From the NCBI GenBank assembly GCA_039920305.1, contig JBDSEA010000085.1, forward strand, positions 1-6,493: a stretch of DNA of 6,493 nucleotides, given 5' to 3'. This stretch comes from DASRAJ01 sp039920305. Its GTDB lineage: Bacteria; Bacteroidota; Bacteroidia; Chitinophagales; UBA10324. The notes under the pieces were generated by a model. That model did not search any database, was not told the DNA's origin, and saw nothing but the letters and a program-made list of their open reading frames with translations. Position numbers and translations under genes: made by a program. Below, piece by piece: positions 6,433 to 6,493 of the stretch (positions are counted from its first letter, which is position 1; each line of letters starts with the position of its first letter).

Positions 6433-6493
6433 TTGAATCATTACTTTTCTTTCACTGTTTGTCTATTCTTTCCTATGAAAAGCCTGCCTGTAG

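Noticed and set aside
6475..6493. ATG AAA AGC CTG CCT GTA on the plus strand at the right edge, as the start of a gene (for example an integrase)
   Set aside because: Only six codons are visible and no convincing promoter or binding site precedes them, so it cannot be supported.
1..6493. CRISPR arrays, insertion sequences, rRNA or riboswitches
   Set aside because: No regularly spaced repeats, transposase-like frames, terminal inverted repeats or rRNA/riboswitch signatures were seen on either strand.

Overview
The window looks like a piece of a Bacteroidota (Bacteroidetes) chromosome, plausibly from the Chitinophaga/Sphingobacteria side of the phylum. The reasons are a Bacteroidetes-style TonB C-terminal-domain protein (motif MPEFPGG), a bacterial GH3-family adenylating enzyme, the absence of Shine-Dalgarno sequences, and exact matches to the Bacteroidetes -7 box TAnnTTTG directly in front of two start codons. 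The organism is inferred; no species can be named from the sequence.

Left part, plus strand. The C-terminal end of an unrecognised protein (1-291) is followed by prfC, encoding peptide chain release factor 3 (432-2030). prfC is complete from start to stop in a single frame except for one in-frame TAG at codon 58 (603-605), where the family has Glu. This is a nonsense mutation, a sequencing error or, much less likely, a recoded stop.

Middle and right, minus strand, convergent with prfC. Read in the direction of transcription from the right edge: the 3' half of a tRNA-Val(UAC) gene with no 5' half; a strong intrinsic terminator; an ORF of 54 codons that lies outside obvious families; a second, weaker terminator-like hairpin; a GH3-family acyl-adenylate/amide synthetase (509 aa) with a -7 box almost touching its ATG; a 118-aa hypothetical protein 23 nt downstream; then, after 129 nt, an exported protein with two TonB C-terminal domains; and 29 nt further a cytoplasmic M19-type (renal dipeptidase-like) metallopeptidase. 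Likely transcription units are the small ORF alone, GH3 plus the 118-aa gene, and TonB_C plus M19. No shared pathway can be shown.

The two points most worth checking are the amber codon in prfC and the half tRNA. The half tRNA has the form of an attachment-site scar left by a tRNA-integrating element, and would put a mobile-element boundary at about 6432. I found no CRISPR array, insertion sequence or rRNA, and no convincing new defence or biosynthetic system. Most of the window is ordinary Bacteroidetes housekeeping or hypothetical content.
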